Source of the DNA: CALOBA01 sp942491465 | Lineage (GTDB): Bacteria; Pseudomonadota; Gammaproteobacteria; Chromatiales; Chromatiaceae | Assembly: GCA_942491465.1 (NCBI GenBank) | Contig: CALOBA010000038.1 | Coordinates: forward strand, 62,001 to 126,000 | Direction: 5' to 3' | DNA length: 64,000 nt | Part shown: piece after piece, positions 46,327 through 55,017 of the stretch | Numbering within the stretch: the stretch's first letter is position 1 | Layout of the letters: every line of letters starts with the position of its first letter | Made by a program: the position numbers and the translations under genes | Notes under the pieces: model-generated | The model's input: the letters and a program-made list of their open reading frames with translations, nothing else | What the model was told of the DNA's origin: nothing | The model's database searches: none

Positions 46327-47790
46327 TGCGGCGGCCCGCCGCTGCTCCCCGGAGCGGGGGCGTCCCGCCCCCGACTAGCATGGGGGGAGTCCCGCCCCCC
46401 AGCACAGCACGTCGGCGAGACGCCGACGATCCCAGTCAGCGGCGGGACGCCGCTGCTCCCCGGAGCGGGGGCGTCCCGCCCCCGACTAGCATGGGGGAAG
46501 TCTCACCCCCCAGCACAGCACCTCGACAAGACGCCGACGACCCCAGTCAGCGGCGGGACGCCGCTGCTCCCCGGAGCGGGGGGCGTCCCGCCCCCGACTA
46601 GCATGGGGGGAGTCTCACCCCCCAGCACAGCACCTCGACAAGACGCCGACGATCCCAGTCAGCGGCGGGACGCCGCTGCTCCCCGGAGCGGGGGCGTCCC
46701 GCCCCCGACTAGCATGGGGGGAGTCTCACCCCCCAGCACAGCGCACCTCGGCAAAACGCCGACGATCCCAGTCAGCGGCGGGACGCCGCTGCTCCCCGGA
46801 GCGGGGGCGTCCCGCCCCCGACTAGCATGGGGGAAGTCTCGCCCCCCAGCACAGCACGTCGGCGAGACGCCGACGATCCCAGTCAGCGGCGGGACGCCGC
46901 TGCTCCCCGGAGCGGGGGCGTCCCGCCCCCGACTAGGATGGGGGGAGTCTCCCCCCCCCAGCACAGCGCACGTCGGCGAGACGCCGACGATCCCCGTCAG
47001 CGGCGGGACGCCGCTGCTCCCCGGAGCGGGGGCGTCCCGCCCCCGACTAGCATGTCGGGAGTCTCGCCCCCCCAGCACAGCACGTCGGCGGGACGCCGAC
47101 GATCCCAGTCAGCGGCGGGACGCCGCTGCTCCCCGGAGCGGGGGCGTCCCGCCCCCGACCAGCATGGGGGGAGTCTCCCCCCCCAGCACAGCGCACGTCG
47201 GCGAGACGCCGACGATCCCAGTCAGCGGCGGGACGCCGCTGCTCCCCGGAGCGGGGGCGTCCCGCCCCCGACTAGGATGGGGGGAGTCCCGCCCCCCAGC
47301 ACAGCACGTCGGCGAGACGCCGACGATCCCAGTCAGCGGCGGGACGCCGCTGCTCCCCGGAGCGGGGGCGTCCCGCCCCCGACTAGCATGGGGGGAGTCT
47401 CACCCCCCAGCACAGCACGTCGGCGAGACGCCGACGATCCCAGTCAGCGGCGGGACGCCGCTGCTCCCCGGAGCGGGGGCGTCCCGCCCCCGACTAGCAT
47501 GGGGGGAGTCTCGCCCCCCAGCACAGCACGTCGGCAAAACGCCGACGATCCCAGTCAGCGGCGGGACGCCGCTGCTCCCCGGAGCGGGGGCGTCCCGCCC
47601 CCGACTAGCATGGGGGGAGTCTCGCCCCCCAGCACAGCACGTCGGCAAAACGCCGACGATCCCAGTCAGCGGCGGGACGCCGCTGCTCCCCGGAGCGGGG
47701 GCGTCCCGCCCCCGACTAGCATGGGGGGAGTCTCGCCCCCCAGCACAGCACGTCGGCGAGACGCCGACGATCCCAGTCAGCGGCGGGGCG
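46327..47790 (+). repeat. 13-copy, ~112-bp GC-rich tandem array with hairpins
   Basis: Unit: GGCGGGACGCCGCTGCTCCC..., GAGCGGGGGCGTCCCGCCCC..., ACTAGCATGGGGGGAGTCTC..., CAGCACAGCACGTCGGCGAG+ACGCCGACG. Each unit holds four adjacent palindromes, all centred on GGGAC, GTCCC, GTCTC or GAGAC. Units are nearly identical, with small changes in spacing (110-115 bp). The long frames running through it are by-products of a period near a multiple of three and are not called as genes. Confidence 0.95.
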
Positions 47791-48066
47791 AGGAGGAGCC
47801 GGCCAGCGGTCTTGATTCGTTCGCCAGGTTTGGCCAGATCCTCCAAACCGCAATCGGTAGGGGCACTGCACTTGAGTTCTGCCCCCCCTGGTTGATCTCG
47901 GCGCATCGCTGCTTGGGCCTGATGCTGCTCGGCTGGTGGCAGAACACCGCATCCCAGCGCTTTACATCGACGAGCGTCCGACCTAACGTGCCTGTTTGCC
48001 GATCCCGCCCGCAGGCCGCCGATCCCATCGGTCGCCGCCCACGGGCACCCTAGGAGCATTACCCTC
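47791..48066. other. Intergenic region after the tandem array
   Basis: 276 bases with no convincing gene. A minus-strand frame (47777-48028) reads partly from the last repeat unit and has no family resemblance I recognise. A purine-rich GCACCCTAGGAG at 48046-48057 may be the ribosome site of the next gene. Confidence 0.4.
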
Positions 48067-48810
48067 ATGTCCGTTAATCTGACCATCCTGTTCGACAACG
48101 AGCCCGGCCGGCCCGATCTGGAGAGCCTCTGGGGCTTTGCCGCGCTGATCGAGGCCCGGGGCCAGCGCATCCTGTTCGACAGCGGCAGCAACGGCCGCGT
48201 GCTGCTGCGCAACATGGAGCGCCTGGAGATCGACCCGGCGACGCTCGATCTGATGTTCTTCTCCCACGCCCACTGGGACCACATCGGCGGGCTGGATTCG
48301 GTGCTGGAGCTGGCGCCGCAGGCCACGGTGGTGGTGCACAGCGGCTTCTCGAAGCATCTGCTCGCCGATCTGGAGCGGCTCTGTGCCCGGCTGATCGTGG
48401 TCGATACGGCGCCGCTGGAGATCTCGCCGGGGCTGCTCAGCACCGGCCTGCTGCCGTCGGAGCCGCCGGAGCACGCGCTGATCATCGACGTGGACGACCC
48501 CGAGGCGGGCGACACCGCCACCGCCCTGGTCACCGGCTGCGCCCACCCCGGCATCGCCGAGCTGACCGCGCGCGCCGCCGAGGTGGCGGGCCGGCCGGTC
48601 ACCTGGGCCATCGGCGGCTTCCATCTGATGTATTCCGACCAGAGCGCCATCGCCGCCACCGCCGACCAGCTCCGCGCCCAAGGCGTGCGGCGGCTGCTCG
48701 CCACCCACTGCACCGGACCCGCCGCCCGCAGCATGCTGGCCGCGCGCTGGGGCATGGACTTCATCGACGCCGGTCTGGGCCAGAGCGTCCGCCTGCTGCC
48801 CGTCGGCTGA
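48067..48810 (+). CDS. MBL-fold metallo-hydrolase (COG1237-like)
   Basis: Metallo-beta-lactamase-fold protein of 247 residues. The zinc motif HxHxDH is His67, His69, Asp71, His72 in FFSHAHWDHIGG; a further His is in TGCAHPGI (Asp/His site) and a last His in LLATHCTGP. The N-terminus (LTILFDNEPGRPDLESLWGF) resembles proteins annotated as methanopterin-synthesis beta-ribofuranosylaminobenzene 5'-phosphate synthase-like (COG1237), though no such pathway is expected here. Substrate unknown. Confidence 0.85.
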   Translation: MSVNLTILFDNEPGRPDLESLWGFAALIEARGQRILFDSGSNGRVLLRNMERLEIDPATLDLMFFSHAHWDHIGGLDSVLELAPQATVVVHSGFSKHLLADLERLCARLIVVDTAPLEISPGLLSTGLLPSEPPEHALIIDVDDPEAGDTATALVTGCAHPGIAELTARAAEVAGRPVTWAIGGFHLMYSDQSAIAATADQLRAQGVRRLLATHCTGPAARSMLAARWGMDFIDAGLGQSVRLLPVG

Positions 48811-48835
48811 ACACCAACCCTGGAGAATCCGACCC

Positions 48836-49963
48836 ATGACCGCCCCCGATCCCGCCCGCCCCAGCCCCGACGCCGTCGTCGACCGCGCGGTGGACATCGC
48901 CGTCCGCCTCGGCCTGATCGCGGCAATGCTGACCTTCTGCTTCATGATCGTGCGCCCCTTCCTGGTGCCCGTGGCCTGGGCCGTCATCATCGCCGTCGCC
49001 GTCTATCCCGGTTACCAAAAGCTGTTGCGCCGGACAGGCGGGCGCCGCAAGCTCGCATCGGTGCTGTTCCTGCTGTTGGCGCTGGTGGCGCTGATCCTGC
49101 CGGTGGCCATGCTCAGCGGCACCATGGTCCAGGGCGGCGAGCATATCGCCCATGCCCTTGAGCAGGGCGCGCTGCATGTGCCGCCGGCGCCGGACGCATT
49201 GACGCAGATCCCGTTGATCGGCACCCCGGTGCATGATTTCTGGAACCAGGCATCGTCCAATCTCGAAGCCGCGCTGAAGCTGATCGAGCCGCAGATCCGG
49301 GCCTTCGGCACCTGGGCGCTGTCGCTGGCGGCCTCCGCCGGCTTGGCCATGCTGCACCTGCTGGCGGCCATCATCATCGCCGCCGTGCTGCTGGCCAAGG
49401 GCGAGTCCGCCGCCCGCACGACGCTGGAGCTGGCCGAGCGCGTGGCCGGCCAGCGCGGTCGCCAGCTCGCCGAGCTGTCCGAGGCGGTGGTGCGCAGCGT
49501 CTCCCGCGGCATCCTCGGCGTGGCGCTGATCCAGTCGCTGCTGGCCGGCATCGGCATGCTCGTCGCCGGCGTGCCGGGGGCCGGACTCTGGGCGCTGGTC
49601 GCGCTGCTGCTGAGCACGATCCAGGTCGGCGTCTTCCCGGTGATGATCCCGGCGCTGATCTACCTGTTCTATACCGGCAGCACCACCACGGCGGTGCTGT
49701 TCCTGATCTGGACGGTGATCGTCGGCTCGCTGGACAACATCCTCAAGCCTTTGTTGCTCGGTCGTGGCGTCGAGGTGCCGATGGCGGTGATCTTTGTCGG
49801 TGCCATCGGCGGCTTCCTCACCGCCGGCATCATCGGGCTGTTCCTCGGCGCCGTGGTGCTGGTGCTCGGCTACGAGCTGTTCCTGGCCTGGCTGCGGATG
49901 GAGCGGAAGGCGGAAGCCGCCGCGGCCGCGGCGAGCGCACAACCGTCCGACGGCAAGCCGTGA
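48836..49963 (+). CDS. AI-2E family transporter (PerM/YdiK-like)
   Basis: Integral membrane protein of 375 residues with about eight helices. N-terminal FCFMIVRPFLVPVAWAVIIA and the C-terminal block VSRGILGVALIQSLLAGIGM, with GSLDNILKPLLLGRGVEVPM, are the AI-2E transporter (UPF0118) signatures. Some members are reported to export autoinducer-2 or Na+/H+; function here is unknown. 25 bases after the MBL gene, perhaps one transcript. Confidence 0.9.
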   Translation: MTAPDPARPSPDAVVDRAVDIAVRLGLIAAMLTFCFMIVRPFLVPVAWAVIIAVAVYPGYQKLLRRTGGRRKLASVLFLLLALVALILPVAMLSGTMVQGGEHIAHALEQGALHVPPAPDALTQIPLIGTPVHDFWNQASSNLEAALKLIEPQIRAFGTWALSLAASAGLAMLHLLAAIIIAAVLLAKGESAARTTLELAERVAGQRGRQLAELSEAVVRSVSRGILGVALIQSLLAGIGMLVAGVPGAGLWALVALLLSTIQVGVFPVMIPALIYLFYTGSTTTAVLFLIWTVIVGSLDNILKPLLLGRGVEVPMAVIFVGAIGGFLTAGIIGLFLGAVVLVLGYELFLAWLRMERKAEAAAAAASAQPSDGKP

Positions 49964-50064
49964 TCCAGGATCGGCCCGGTGCGGCGGATGCGCGTTGATC
50001 ATCCGCCGTGCCTGCCTGCTCGACGGGCGGTCTCCACCGCAACGCGCCCCATGAGCCTCAGGCG

Positions 50065-50743
<679 letters not shown>

Positions 50744-51090
50744 CGCCGCCGGCCGAGGGCGACCCACCGGCAGCGTCCGCAAGGCGAGACCGCGGCCCCG
50801 CCCCTGCTGCCACCAGGCTGCGCCGGCTTCAGCCGGCACGGGCAGGCGGCACCAAGCACCGGCACAACACGCACCACCCTGGTGCGCCGGGGATTGAAGC
50901 GGGGCCGCACCCGGCGTAGCATTCAGCCACCGGCGCCGGTCGCGATGACGGCGCGCGGGGATGTGCGCTCGGTGCCGGCTGCGCAGCGGCGGCTGCCGAC
51001 CTGCCAGGCCCCGACCCGCACGGTGGCGGCTGTTGTCCGCACATCGACCGACTCGGACTCCATTTCGGACCAGACCAGAGGCGCGCCGGC
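50744..51090. other. Intergenic region, no gene recognised
   Basis: 347 GC-rich bases between the RNase J pseudogene and the phosphatidyltransferase gene. No open frame with a familiar protein signature; no clear promoter or terminator. Confidence 0.4.
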
Positions 51091-51657
51091 ATGTTCTCGC
51101 TTAAACCCCGCCATATCCCCAACATGATCAGCATCCTGCGCCTGGCCGCGGTGGTGCCCATCCTGTATCTGCTGATGGATCACGCCTTCGGCTGGGGGCT
51201 GACGCTGTTCGTACTGGCGGGAATCTCCGACGGGATCGACGGCTGGCTGGCCAAACGCTATGACTGGCAGTCGCCGCTGGGCGGGCTGCTCGATCCGGTC
51301 GCCGACAAGATCCTGCTGGTCTGCTCCTTTCTGGTGCTGGGCGCACTGGATCTGATCCCGATCTGGCTGGTGGCGGCGGCGGTGCTGCGCGATCTGATCA
51401 TCCTCGGCGGTGCGCTGTTGTACAACTTCGGGATCGAGGCGGTGGAGGCCGAGCCGCTGGTGACCAGCAAGCTCAACACCGTGGTGCAGATCCTGCTGGT
51501 GGTGGCCGTCATCGCCAATGCCGGCCCGCTGCCGCTGCCGGGGCCGGTGCTCGAGCTGCTGGTCTGGGGCTGCCTGCTGACGGTGCTGGTCAGCGGCAGT
51601 CAGTATGTCTGGATCTGGGGGCGGCGGGCGCGGAGCCTTGGCTGGGGGCCGGATTGA
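51091..51657 (+). CDS. CDP-alcohol phosphatidyltransferase
   Basis: Membrane enzyme of 188 residues transferring a phosphatidyl group from CDP-diacylglycerol to an alcohol. The CDP-OH-P signature is Asp47-x2-Asp50-Gly51...Gly64-x3-Asp68-x3-Asp72 (SDGIDGWLAKRYDWQSPLGG, then LLDPVADK), with Lys55 in place of the usual Arg of DGxxAR. Five to six transmembrane helices. Resembles PgsA or the CDP-alcohol phosphatidyltransferases of cardiolipin synthesis; which alcohol is used cannot be told. Confidence 0.85.
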   Translation: MFSLKPRHIPNMISILRLAAVVPILYLLMDHAFGWGLTLFVLAGISDGIDGWLAKRYDWQSPLGGLLDPVADKILLVCSFLVLGALDLIPIWLVAAAVLRDLIILGGALLYNFGIEAVEAEPLVTSKLNTVVQILLVVAVIANAGPLPLPGPVLELLVWGCLLTVLVSGSQYVWIWGRRARSLGWGPD

Positions 51658-51664
51658 CCTTGCT

Positions 51665-51862
51665 TCACCGTCCCTCAGGCTCGGCTGCCTGATCTGCCAC
51701 CGGGTCAAGCGATGAGCCCGCCGCAGGGTCCAGGGGCCGGGCCGGGTCGAGGTAGCGGGCGAGCACACCGGCGAGTTCATCACGGTTGATGGGCTTGGAG
51801 AGGTAGTCGTCCATGCCCGCGCCCCGGCAGGCGTCGGCAGCTTCCTTGAGGGCGTCAGCTTT
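51665..51862 (-). pseudogene. Receiver-domain C-terminal remnant
   Basis: About 66 codons ending at 51665. The segment ADACRGAGMDDYLSKPINRD matches the end of a receiver domain of hybrid kinases (GMDDYxSKP), with the conserved Lys. The phospho-acceptor half is missing; upstream sequence is unrelated. A residual fragment of a hybrid kinase. Confidence 0.7.
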
Positions 51863-51920
51863 GCGTCGCGGCGGTGGGCGCGGGTCGCCACTTGCCCGTT
51901 GCGAAACGGGCATCCGTCCG

Positions 51921-52343
51921 TCAATCCCGGTCCGAGACCCGCCCGCGCAGCCGCTTGGTGCCCGCCCGCCGCTTCTTGTCATCGACACGGCGTGCCCGGG
52001 CGGAGCGCGACGGTCGGGTCGGGCGCCGCGGCTTGGGGGTATGGGCGGCCTGACGGATCAGCGCGGCGAGCCGCTCGCGGGCATCGATGCGGTTGCGCTC
52101 GCGGCTGCGGTGGCGATGGGCGTGGATGGTGAGGACGCCGTCGGTATCCACGCGGCTGCCGGCGAGCAGCAGCAGCCGCGCGCGCACGGGGGGCGGCAGC
52201 GACGGCGAGCGGCGCACGTCGAAGCGCAGCTGCACCGCCGTGGAGACCTTGTTGACATGCTGACCGCCCGGCCCCGGCGAGCGGGTGAACTGCTCGGTCA
52301 GCTCGGCCTCGTCGATGCGGATCTGTGCCGTTACCTGAAGCAT
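51921..52343 (-). CDS. arfB: Alternative ribosome-rescue factor, peptidyl-tRNA hydrolase ArfB
   Basis: Releases nascent chains from stalled ribosomes by hydrolysing peptidyl-tRNA. The release-factor GGQ motif is Gly26-Gly27-Gln28 in SPGPGGQHVNKVSTAV, and the long basic C-terminal tail that plugs the mRNA channel is present (KPRRPTRPSRSARARRVDDK). About 140 residues from ATG 52343, the usual length; ATG 52355 and an upstream GTG are alternatives. No downstream gene on its strand. Confidence 0.93.
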   Translation of the reverse strand: MLQVTAQIRIDEAELTEQFTRSPGPGGQHVNKVSTAVQLRFDVRRSPSLPPPVRARLLLLAGSRVDTDGVLTIHAHRHRSRERNRIDARERLAALIRQAAHTPKPRRPTRPSRSARARRVDDKKRRAGTKRLRGRVSDRD

Positions 52344-52514
52344 GGGCGAGAGCATACCAGGCACGGCCGGCGCCGACGCCTTGACGTTGCCGTCCGCAGC
52401 GCCGGGCCGAGGCCGATTTACCGGCTATACTGACCCGATTCGTCGGGGCGGCGCTCGGGCCGATCGCCGCCGAACACGCCCACTACCGATCCCGCGCCCA
52501 TCGTCACCACAACC

Positions 52515-54185
52515 ATGCAACCCGCCCCGAAGCACCCGAGAGAAACGGCGCGCATCGCGCAGCTGAAGGCGCTGCAGATCCTGGATACCGATGGCGAGGC
52601 CGCCTACGACGAACTGACCCGGCTGGTGACGCTGGTCCTCGGCACGGAGATCGCCCTGGTGTCGCTGATCGACGAAGACCGCCAGTGGTTCAAGTCGCGC
52701 TGCGGCCTGGACGCCACGCAGACCCCTCGCGACCTTGCCTTCTGCGCCCATGCCATCCTCGATCCCGACGCGCTGTTCGTGGTCGAGAACGCCCTCGACG
52801 ACGCCCGCTTCGCCGACAACCCGCTGGTGACCGGGGCGCCCCAGATCCGCTTCTACGCCGGCATGCCGATCAAGGCCCCCGACACCGAGCTGCCGCTGGG
52901 CACGCTGTGCGCGATCAGCGCCAGCCCCAAGTCGCTGACCGCCACGCAGCGCGAGCAGCTCACCCTCATCGCCCGCCAGGTCGAGCGGCTGCTGGCCATG
53001 CGCCGGAACCAGATGCAGCTGATCGCCGCCCGCGAACTGGCCGAGCGGGCCAGCATGAGCAAGACCCGCTTTCTGGCCACCATCAGCCACGACATGCGCA
53101 CCCCGCTGAACGGGATGCTCGGCACCGTCGACCTGCTGCTCGACTGCGAGCACCCGCCGCAGATTGCCGAGCAGCTGGAGGTGGCCAAGGCCTGCGGGAT
53201 GACGCTGAGGGCGCTGGTCAACGAGACCCTGGACCTGTCGAAGCTGGAGAGCGGCACGCTGCAGCTGCGCCCCGAGGCATTCTCGCCGAGGCAGCTGATC
53301 GCCGACCTGGCCATGGTGGTGCGCGCGGTACTCAAGCCCGAGATCGCGCTCGCGGTGGAGGCCGGCGACCAGCTGCCGGCGCTGCTCCTAGGCGATGCCG
53401 GGCGCTGCCGGCAGATCGTCCTCAATCTTGCCAACAATGCCGCCAAATTCACGCTGCGGGGCCGCGTCAGCATCCGCTCGGCCTACCGCGACGGCAACTG
53501 GGAGATCCAGGTCGCGGACACCGGCGTCGGCATCCCCGGCGACAAGCTCGGCCAAGTCTTCGAGCCGTTCTGGCAAAGCCCGGAGGGGCAACGGGTGGAC
53601 GACACCGGTGCCGGCCTGGGCCTGAGCATCTGCAAGCGCATCAGCGATGCCATGGGCGGCGACATCGACGTGGCCAGCACCCCCGGCGCGGGCAGCTGCT
53701 TCAGCGTCCGACTGCCGTTGCCCGTTGCCACCGGCAGCACGGCGGTCGCCGCCGTCGTCCCGCCCGGCCTGCGCGTCCTGCTCGCCGAGGACGACACGGT
53801 GAGCCGGCAGATTGCCGTCGCCCATCTGACCAAGCTCGGCTGCGCGGTGCAGGCGGTCGCCGACGGTGCCGATGCCCTCGAAGCCCTGCGCCATCGGACC
53901 TGGGACCTGGTGATCCTGGATTTCCACATGCCGCGCCTGTCCGGCCCCCAGGTCACCGAGCAATACCGCGCCCGCGCCGGCGGCCATCCGCCCATCATGA
54001 TCCTGACCGCGAGCAACTTCGCCGACGAGCACGCCCGCTGCATCAGCGCCGGCGCCGACCGCGTGATGACCAAGCCCTTCCGCAGACCGGAGCTGGCCGC
54101 GGCGATTGCGGCGCTCTGTGCGTCCACGCCGAGCGCGGCAGGAGCGACCCGACCCTCGCCGCGGCGATTGCCACGTCCGCGCTGA
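52515..54185 (+). CDS. GAF-domain hybrid histidine kinase
   Basis: Cytoplasmic sensor kinase of 556 residues. GAF domain (~25-160) with LVSLIDEDRQWFKSRCGLDA and PLGTLCAISASPKSL, as in many soluble GAF kinases; HisKA with His192 (ATISHDMRTPLNGML); ATPase domain with LANNAAKFTL, VADTGVGIP and GAGLGLSICKR; receiver with EDDTVS, Asp469 (VILDFHMPRLSG) and Lys in MTKPFRRP. No output domain follows the receiver. MITE-3 copy 2 begins 7 bases after the stop. Confidence 0.92.
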   Translation: MQPAPKHPRETARIAQLKALQILDTDGEAAYDELTRLVTLVLGTEIALVSLIDEDRQWFKSRCGLDATQTPRDLAFCAHAILDPDALFVVENALDDARFADNPLVTGAPQIRFYAGMPIKAPDTELPLGTLCAISASPKSLTATQREQLTLIARQVERLLAMRRNQMQLIAARELAERASMSKTRFLATISHDMRTPLNGMLGTVDLLLDCEHPPQIAEQLEVAKACGMTLRALVNETLDLSKLESGTLQLRPEAFSPRQLIADLAMVVRAVLKPEIALAVEAGDQLPALLLGDAGRCRQIVLNLANNAAKFTLRGRVSIRSAYRDGNWEIQVADTGVGIPGDKLGQVFEPFWQSPEGQRVDDTGAGLGLSICKRISDAMGGDIDVASTPGAGSCFSVRLPLPVATGSTAVAAVVPPGLRVLLAEDDTVSRQIAVAHLTKLGCAVQAVADGADALEALRHRTWDLVILDFHMPRLSGPQVTEQYRARAGGHPPIMILTASNFADEHARCISAGADRVMTKPFRRPELAAAIAALCASTPSAAGATRPSPRRLPRPR

Positions 54186-54192
54186 AGGCATC

Positions 54193-54298
54193 CTAGGGAT
54201 CGATTCAAAAACAAGTGGTGCAGACGCCCGCTCGCTGAACCTTTTGATTGGCCGTTTCGTGGTTGCGTCTGCACCACTTGTTTCTGAACCTTGACTAG
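54193..54298 (-). repeat. MITE-3, copy 2 (98 bp)
   Basis: Element 54197-54294 flanked by CTAG on both sides, in the opposite orientation to 34748. Terminal repeats read AACAAGTGGTGCAGACGC and GCGTCTGCACCACTTGTTTC. One end has an additional base and an AA change. Confidence 0.9.
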
Positions 54299-54335
54299 GC
54301 TTTAGGGCGATGCTGAAAAATGCCGTCCTGGCAGA

Positions 54336-55013
54336 TCAGTCGCCGTCCTCACCATCGACCCCGAGGTCCTGGCGCAGCAGCGCACCGAGGGTGGTGCGGT
54401 CATGGCGGCCGGCCAGGCGCAGCAGGCGCAGAAAGACCTGGGCGGTGAGGAAGGCGTCGCCGGCGGCGGTGTGGCGGTCGTAGGGGAGGATGTCGAAGCG
54501 GGCGCAGAGGGCGTCGAGGGTGACGTGACGCAGCTTGGCCTGCTCCGGGAAGGCGCCGTCCTGCTCCAGCTGCAGGGTCAGCAGGCCGGTGTCGAGGTGG
54601 CGGTTGCGCAGGCCGAGGCCGAAGTTGCGCTCCAGCGCGGCGTTGATCATGCCCAGATCATGGCCGATGTGGTGGCCGACGATGACGCCGTCGCGCAGAT
54701 AGCCGAGCAGGGCGGCGATGGCCTCGGGCTCGTCGAGGCCGTTGCGGGTCTCGTAGCGGGTGATGCCGTGCACCGGCGTGGTCTCGGTATTGTGGCGCAC
54801 CCGAAGCAGGGCCTCGAAGGTGTCGGAGAGGTCGATCTGGGCACCGTTGACGGCGATGGCGCCGATGCTGACGATGCGGTGGCGGCGGGGGTCGAGGCCG
54901 GTGGTCTCGCAGTCGAGGACGACGAAGCGCACGCCGTCGAGGGGCTCGGAGTCGGACCAGCTGGCCTCGAAGGCCTCCCGGTAGTAGGTGAGGATGCGTG
55001 CGAACGGCTGCAT
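54336..55013 (-). CDS. DEDDh 3'-5' exonuclease (DnaQ/PolC epsilon-like)
   Basis: Exonuclease of 225 residues. DEDDh residues: Asp34 and Glu36 in FVVLDCETTGLDP, Asp119 in VGHHIGHDLGM, His181 and Asp186 in RHTAAGDAFLTAQVF. Substrate is DNA or RNA 3' ends. It lies 4 bases downstream of the DUF294 gene, a pairing widely seen and often beside acetate or cAMP-linked genes; joint role unknown. Confidence 0.92.
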   Translation of the reverse strand: MQPFARILTYYREAFEASWSDSEPLDGVRFVVLDCETTGLDPRRHRIVSIGAIAVNGAQIDLSDTFEALLRVRHNTETTPVHGITRYETRNGLDEPEAIAALLGYLRDGVIVGHHIGHDLGMINAALERNFGLGLRNRHLDTGLLTLQLEQDGAFPEQAKLRHVTLDALCARFDILPYDRHTAAGDAFLTAQVFLRLLRLAGRHDRTTLGALLRQDLGVDGEDGD

Positions 55014-55017
55014 GGAC

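Noticed and set aside
46327..47790. CRISPR array
   Set aside because: Units are contiguous and nearly identical over the whole 112 bp, with no unique spacers and no cas genes.
46327..47895. Long frames through the 112-bp array (for example 430 and 408 codons on the plus strand and a 508-codon frame on the minus strand)
   Set aside because: They exist because the unit length is near a multiple of three and the repeats lack stops; sequence is low complexity (GETPTIPVSGGTPLLP-like) with no family match.
47777..48028. Minus-strand 83-codon frame containing WDAVFCHQPSSIRPKQRCAE
   Set aside because: Begins within intergenic sequence, ends in the repeat array and has no signature; it looks like a dispersed-repeat translation.
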